Source: Helopsaltes ochotensis (lineage: Eukaryota > Chordata > Aves > Passeriformes > Locustellidae). From it: 64,000 nucleotides of DNA. Position 1 is the first letter of the stretch, and each line of letters starts with the position of its first letter. Below the pieces are notes generated by a model. It was not told the origin of the DNA and searched no databases. It worked only from the letters and a program-made list of their open reading frames with translations. The DNA lies in the NCBI GenBank assembly GCA_013400155.1, contig VXBM01000023.1:1178033-1242032 (forward strand), read 5' to 3'. Below, piece by piece: positions 59,995-64,000 of the stretch. The translations under genes were made by a program, and so were the position numbers.

Positions 59995-62194
59995 GTGAGT
60001 ACAACCATGCAGTGCTGGAGTGCCTGCCTGAATGCTTGTGTACGCAAAAGCCGGAGGGTTGACCTTTCTTACTGGGCTGAGCAGACACATCTCTTTTGTC
60101 TGGGGACCTTTGAACAGTTTATATTTAATTGGTCAGGCTACACAAGGCTAAGGGCAGGGCACCATATGGCAAGCATATTGCAAGTGTAAGGGAGAGGTGT
60201 TGTATTTGTGTACAATGGTTTCTTTTTCCGTGTCAGGGGATGAGTGCAGCTTTACCAGGTGTGTTTATGGGCATTACATGTCTGTAAAAATACCTTCAGG
60301 ATATGTTAGTAAGTTTGTAAAGTCAAGTACTCAAAAGGTAGAAAATGGATGTTATTTAGACTGTTTCCACGCCACAACGCTTTCCTCAACTAAGTTACCC
60401 CTGGATATGCCTGAATCATTTTGCCTGAAAAGCAGTGATAGATAGACCTAACAGGGAATGTATACTCCCAAATTGTTTTCATGCAGCCAGGCTGTGAGTA
60501 ACAGGATACTGATTCTTAGCAGGTGTGGGGGGTGATTTCGGCTATGGGTGGTTCTCCCAGCCCCACTTGAAGGCAGCATTTGTACACAGAGGGTGGGATG
60601 CTGCATTGGGTGATATCTCCATCCCTTTCCCTGCAGTGGTTTCTCCCTCCAGAGAAGTAACTGCCTGCTCAGCTCCCACAGCCGTTGAGGTGTGTTTAGA
60701 CATGCAGCAGTCCGTGCTCTTTCTCTTACAAGACTTCAAATCAGACTGGGGGAAGGCAGCCAGATGAAATGCCTCGGCTCTCCCTGCAGCTCCCGTCCCA
60801 TTAGTACGGTGCGATTGTTGAACACTGGCAGAGTACTTGGAGCAGCACAGATCTGACAGGTGTGGGGCGGGCAGGCAACAGGTTAATTTACACCTGGGCA
60901 TGCTGCTGTGGGCTCTGACTGACGAGCCTCCACACACAGCACAGCAGCACTCATTAGACATGCTGCCACACTTCTCCCAGGCTTGCTCCCCAGGAAGAAG
61001 AGAAGTGAGACCGGAGCAGACAACCTGGCTGAAACCAACCAGACAAACTGCTCACAGATGTGAGCTGCTGAGAGCACAGCAATAACAGAGGTGTGTGAAA
61101 TCCTGCAGGCACTTTGAGTATTTGAAGAGCCTCTTTTAAAATTATCTCTGTCTATTCAGGAGTGTGGCAGGCTTAGATTAGAGGATGAGATAGGGAAATG
61201 TGTGAAGATTTCCAGGCAGGTAAGTATGTGTGGAGAAGCTTCCCTTAAGCAGGGTGAAAACGTGTCTTAGTTTGAGTTGTTCAGAAAGGCAGCCTGGTTC
61301 AGTCATATGGGACTTGGAGGGACATGGGAGGGAAGGTAACTCTTGGTCACATCAAAAGACAATGAGAGATACAGCAAAATTTCACTTGGGAGCCAAGAAC
61401 CATGAGACCTGCTGGTGTCCCTGGTTTGGTGTTGCTGTTTGAAAGTTGTGTGGACCTCGCTTGACCCTCACTGCCCCTGCAGAGGGAGCAGCAGTGCTGA
61501 ACTTGGGATGAATTCAGTCTTACTAGGTGGTCTGGAGGGGGATCACAGACCTGAATCTTGGGCTGAAGGGGAAGGACTGATTCCCCACGCAAGAAAGATG
61601 GTAGGTGCAAGTCAGAAGCTGTCTGGGATGGAGACTATGATGTGACCCTCAAGAAAGCAAAGATGTGATGAACTTCTGTGTAAAGAGTACCTGAACGTCC
61701 TCTTCCTATAGCTCTTCCCATGGCAATGCTTTATTGTGATTTTGCTCAAGTAATGGTCATATAGTCCACGTGCCAGCCCACCCAAAGAGCCCCCTTCAGC
61801 CTTGCTAATCAGTTCTGTGTACCCTTAGTGGAAGCTGAGTGGGTGCATACTGAGTGTTTGTACACCTGAGCTGTCTCCTCCTGCCTGGAAAACGCGGAAG
61901 GACTTTATGGTGGCACTGTCTGTTCTGTGCCTCAGCAGGCAGCTTTGGTTTCAGTGCTGTCAACTGCTCCTTCCATTAGTATGAAAAAGAAACTGCAAAC
62001 CAAGAAAGTAGGGCAAGGATTGCCCTGGTCCCTTTTACAGCCTCCTCCCTTTCCCTTCATGCAGAAAACAGACCTAGAAACAACACGGTCCCTGTTTATC
62101 CCTCTCCTTGTTCATGCTGCTGGAAGGATGTGGGTGCGGCAGGGGCTGCTGTGCTTAATTGAAACACAGCTTTCCAGCGTGGGCAGCTCATTAG

Positions 62195-62455
62195 TTCGCC
62201 GGCTTGCTCTGGAATTCTCATCTCGTTGGAAATGGGGAATCGTGTGGCTCCTGCAGCCTCGGTGATGAGCGGCTGTCTCACCTCGCCCGGGCGGCGCTGG
62301 GGAGGGCTGCGGGGCCCCGCGCGTGTGCGCGCATCCCGGCCGCCGCTTTGGGAGCCGCGGGAGCCGCTCCGGAGCCGCCCGGCTCCGGGGAACGGCGCAA
62401 TCCCGATGGTAATGCGGCTGCTGCTCTGATTTGCTCCAAAGCTCAAGTTGCGGAA
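62195..62455. promoter_or_regulatory. Short intronic CpG island
   Basis: In an otherwise CpG-poor intron, roughly 62265-62415 is strongly GC-rich and packed with CpG (cgcccgggcggcgct, ccccgcgcgtgtgcgcgc, ggccgccgct, gagccgcggg). It contains a G-quadruplex motif. A gatg|gtaatg splice-donor-like site lies at its 3' edge (GT at 62409). No TATA box is evident. It could be an alternative promoter, an enhancer, or an unmethylated element of other origin. Confidence 0.65.
62289..62314 (+). other. G-quadruplex motif in the CpG island
   Basis: G-runs of 3, 4, 3 and 4 are separated by CGGCGCT, A and CTGC, meeting the canonical rule. Confidence 0.8.
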
Positions 62456-62672
62456 TCAATACAGCAGGTCTGATTAGATGTCAGAACCTGTTTCTGTGTT
62501 TCCCCTTTCCCTTGGTTTTCTCCCTTCATCCTCATGCATATAGTGCTGTGTTGTAACAAACTAGTTCAGAAATAGGCTTTTCCAACTGCACTGCCATAAA
62601 GAGAATGAGAAGAAAAGAGAATAAGAAGACAAAAAGAACAAGTCAGCTGTCAAAAAAAAGGTGTTTGGACTT

Positions 62673-62677
<5 letters not shown>

Positions 62678-62710
<33 letters not shown>

Positions 62711-62711
62711 N

Positions 62712-62746
<35 letters not shown>
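62678..62746 (+). repeat. Poly-T tract of about 69 nt with one N at 62711
   Basis: Uninterrupted T apart from a single undetermined base. True length is probably uncertain because such tracts are hard to sequence and assemble. Confidence 0.9.
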
Positions 62747-62747
<1 letters not shown>

Positions 62748-62816
62748 TATTTAGAAAGCAGAAAAAGCTGCTTTTCTTTTTGTATTTAGAAAGCAGAAGA
62801 AATTGCTTTTCTTTTA
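62747..62816 (+). repeat. 35-bp tandem duplication, each unit self-complementary
   Basis: Two 35-bp units (62747-62781 and 62782-62816) begin gtatttagaaagcaga and end gcttttcttt, differing at four positions. The aaagcag and ctgcttt segments of unit 1 can pair as a hairpin. Confidence 0.85.
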
Positions 62817-62968
62817 GCTTATGAGCTGAAATTGTCTATCATCAGCTCTCTGACAGGATGGATGATCTGTTCCCTGGACTTCTTGGTCTGTAGTGTAGAG
62901 CTTTGAAAGATTAATAAGTTTATGAAAGTCTATGCAGCCTTATATCTCTGTGTTTAAGATGAAGAAAT

Positions 62969-63135
62969 GTTGTATAATGGTTAGAGCGAGAGACTGGGCT
63001 CGTCAGAACTCCTGGGAGTCTACATTTGGATTGGCAATGTCTAGTCATTTTTTCCTGTATCTTCAAAACAGGAATAAATCTGACCTATCTCATCAAAGAT
63101 TTGTGGAGCATAATAAACATAACACTTTGAAGTCT
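62969..63135 (+). repeat. MIR-type tRNA-derived SINE (amniote MIR group)
   Basis: The segment runs tataatggttagagcgagag, actgggctcgtcagaactcc, tgggagtct, then cctgtatcttcaaaacagga, ctgacctatctcatcaaaga and cataataaacataacacttt. This matches, in order, the tRNA-like head, core and 3' end of an amniote MIR SINE on the + strand. The promoter boxes are degraded, so it is a fossil and not a tRNA gene. Confidence 0.7.
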
Positions 63136-64000
63136 TGAAATAAAAATATTAATGGAGTGACAGCATGTTGTTAATAATATCAATGCTATTACTGATGCTG
63201 TTATCGAGGCTTTTTTTCCAAGACCAGGTACTTAAGAAAATCCCAGCAGAAAAATGAATCCTGTGCAGAGGTGTGTTTAAAATCAGGGCTGGGCCACCCT
63301 GTGTAAGGGAACTAGTCTAAGGCTGTGAAACACACACTGGGCTTGAAAATGTGCAGCAAGCTGGGTTCTGGAACACAATAGTGTCATTTGAGCTGATATG
63401 TCTGAGAAGAGGAAAGAAAGCATGCATGTGTGGATCAGTGAAAAGGATGCTACTTAGATACTAATTTAGCAAGTATGTAACAAAGAATTGAATGACTTGT
63501 ATTAGCCATGTAAACCTGGTCAAAACTGTATTTCCAGGATGGTTAGTAGTAACTCTAAGCTCTGGCTGTTGCTTGAGATGACTGCTTTACCATGGTGAAT
63601 ATGACATTTACTCTGTTAGAGCTTCATAAAACAGTATGGTGAAAATTGCAATCTTAGTACATTTTCCTGCTTGAATAATATTATGTCAGCTCTGATGCTT
63701 TGGCAGTCCTGAACAACATCTCATAAACTACTGCACAGCTCCATCCAAGTCCAGCTCAACCCTGAACTCCTCATCCCATCTGATCCTCCATACATCTACT
63801 CCCATATTGTCCTGCAGATGGGTTTATCCTCCTTCACAGGACTCACGACTTGCTGTCTCAGGCCCATGTTTGACCATCTGAATGGCTTCTCCCTTTTTGG
63901 ATAGCCATCAAAACCTGGTAGAGGATCCCCTGTGTCCTCTGTTGAGATGTTAATTACTTCACCAACTTCTGAAGATGAGATAAGAAGATATTGGCTGCTT

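Larger units (their letters stand above)
59995..64000 (+). other. MDGA1: MDGA1 intron 8 (5' part), phase 1, after Ig5
   Basis: The donor is gtgagt at 59995 and no acceptor with an Ig6-type exon follows before the window ends. The segment contains a short CpG island (62195-62455), a poly-T tract with one N, a 35-bp tandem duplication and an ancient SINE, each listed separately. The last 860 bases contain no recognised element. Confidence 0.88.

Noticed and set aside
62969..63040. Possible tRNA gene
   Set aside because: The tRNA-like head is degraded and followed by the MIR core and 3' end, so it is a SINE.
1..64000. CRISPR arrays, operons, prokaryotic promoters or a prokaryotic mobile system
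   Set aside because: The window is vertebrate intron-exon sequence; no regularly spaced repeats or prokaryotic gene organisation are present.

Overview
This is a vertebrate nuclear genomic window, almost certainly from a bird. It holds the central part of one multi-exon gene on the + strand, MDGA1 (MAM domain-containing glycosylphosphatidylinositol anchor protein 1), a neuronal immunoglobulin-superfamily protein. The identification rests on seven exons with consensus splice sites. Their joined reading frame (1,539 nt, exactly 513 codons, no stop) encodes five consecutive Ig domains with the features of MDGA1 rather than its paralogue MDGA2. Birds are indicated by a CR1 LINE fragment and by LTR sequence resembling songbird endogenous retroviruses; the songbird inference is from memory and weaker than the bird inference.

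Layout. Positions 1-40206 hold no exon I can recognise and are most likely the large first intron, with the signal-peptide exon upstream of the window. This stretch carries ancient MIR-type SINE copies (1881-1970, 24525-24802), a CR1 fragment (9594-10080), an endogenous retroviral 3' LTR with some internal sequence (14980-about 16230), a second LTR-like element (27110-27725), short tandem repeats, G-quadruplex motifs, a perfect 17-bp hairpin (13482-13522) and an AT-rich block with homeodomain and octamer motifs (28610-29760). Exons at 40207-40346 and 43097-43271 encode Ig1. Exons at 47580-47776 and 50574-50706 encode Ig2. Single exons at 55390-55659, 56053-56382 and 59701-59994 encode Ig3, Ig4 and Ig5. 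The window ends inside the next intron, which holds a short CpG island (62195-62455), a 69-nt poly-T tract with one undetermined base, and another MIR-type SINE. The exons for Ig6, the fibronectin-III-like region, the MAM domain and the GPI-anchor signal must lie downstream.

Biology. In the established model, MDGA1 is attached to the neuronal surface by GPI and uses Ig1-Ig2 to bind neuroligins, mainly neuroligin-2. This blocks neurexin binding and restrains inhibitory synapse formation. The gene is strongly modular: every domain boundary is a phase-1 intron and the introns inside Ig1 and Ig2 are phase 0, so any whole Ig domain could be skipped in frame. I found no complete second gene, no functional RNA gene, no CRISPR array and no prokaryotic features. 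The most unusual items are the intronic CpG island, a recursive-splice-like exon start at 43097, a 292-codon antisense open frame at 57272-58150, the perfect hairpin, and an extra cysteine in Ig4.
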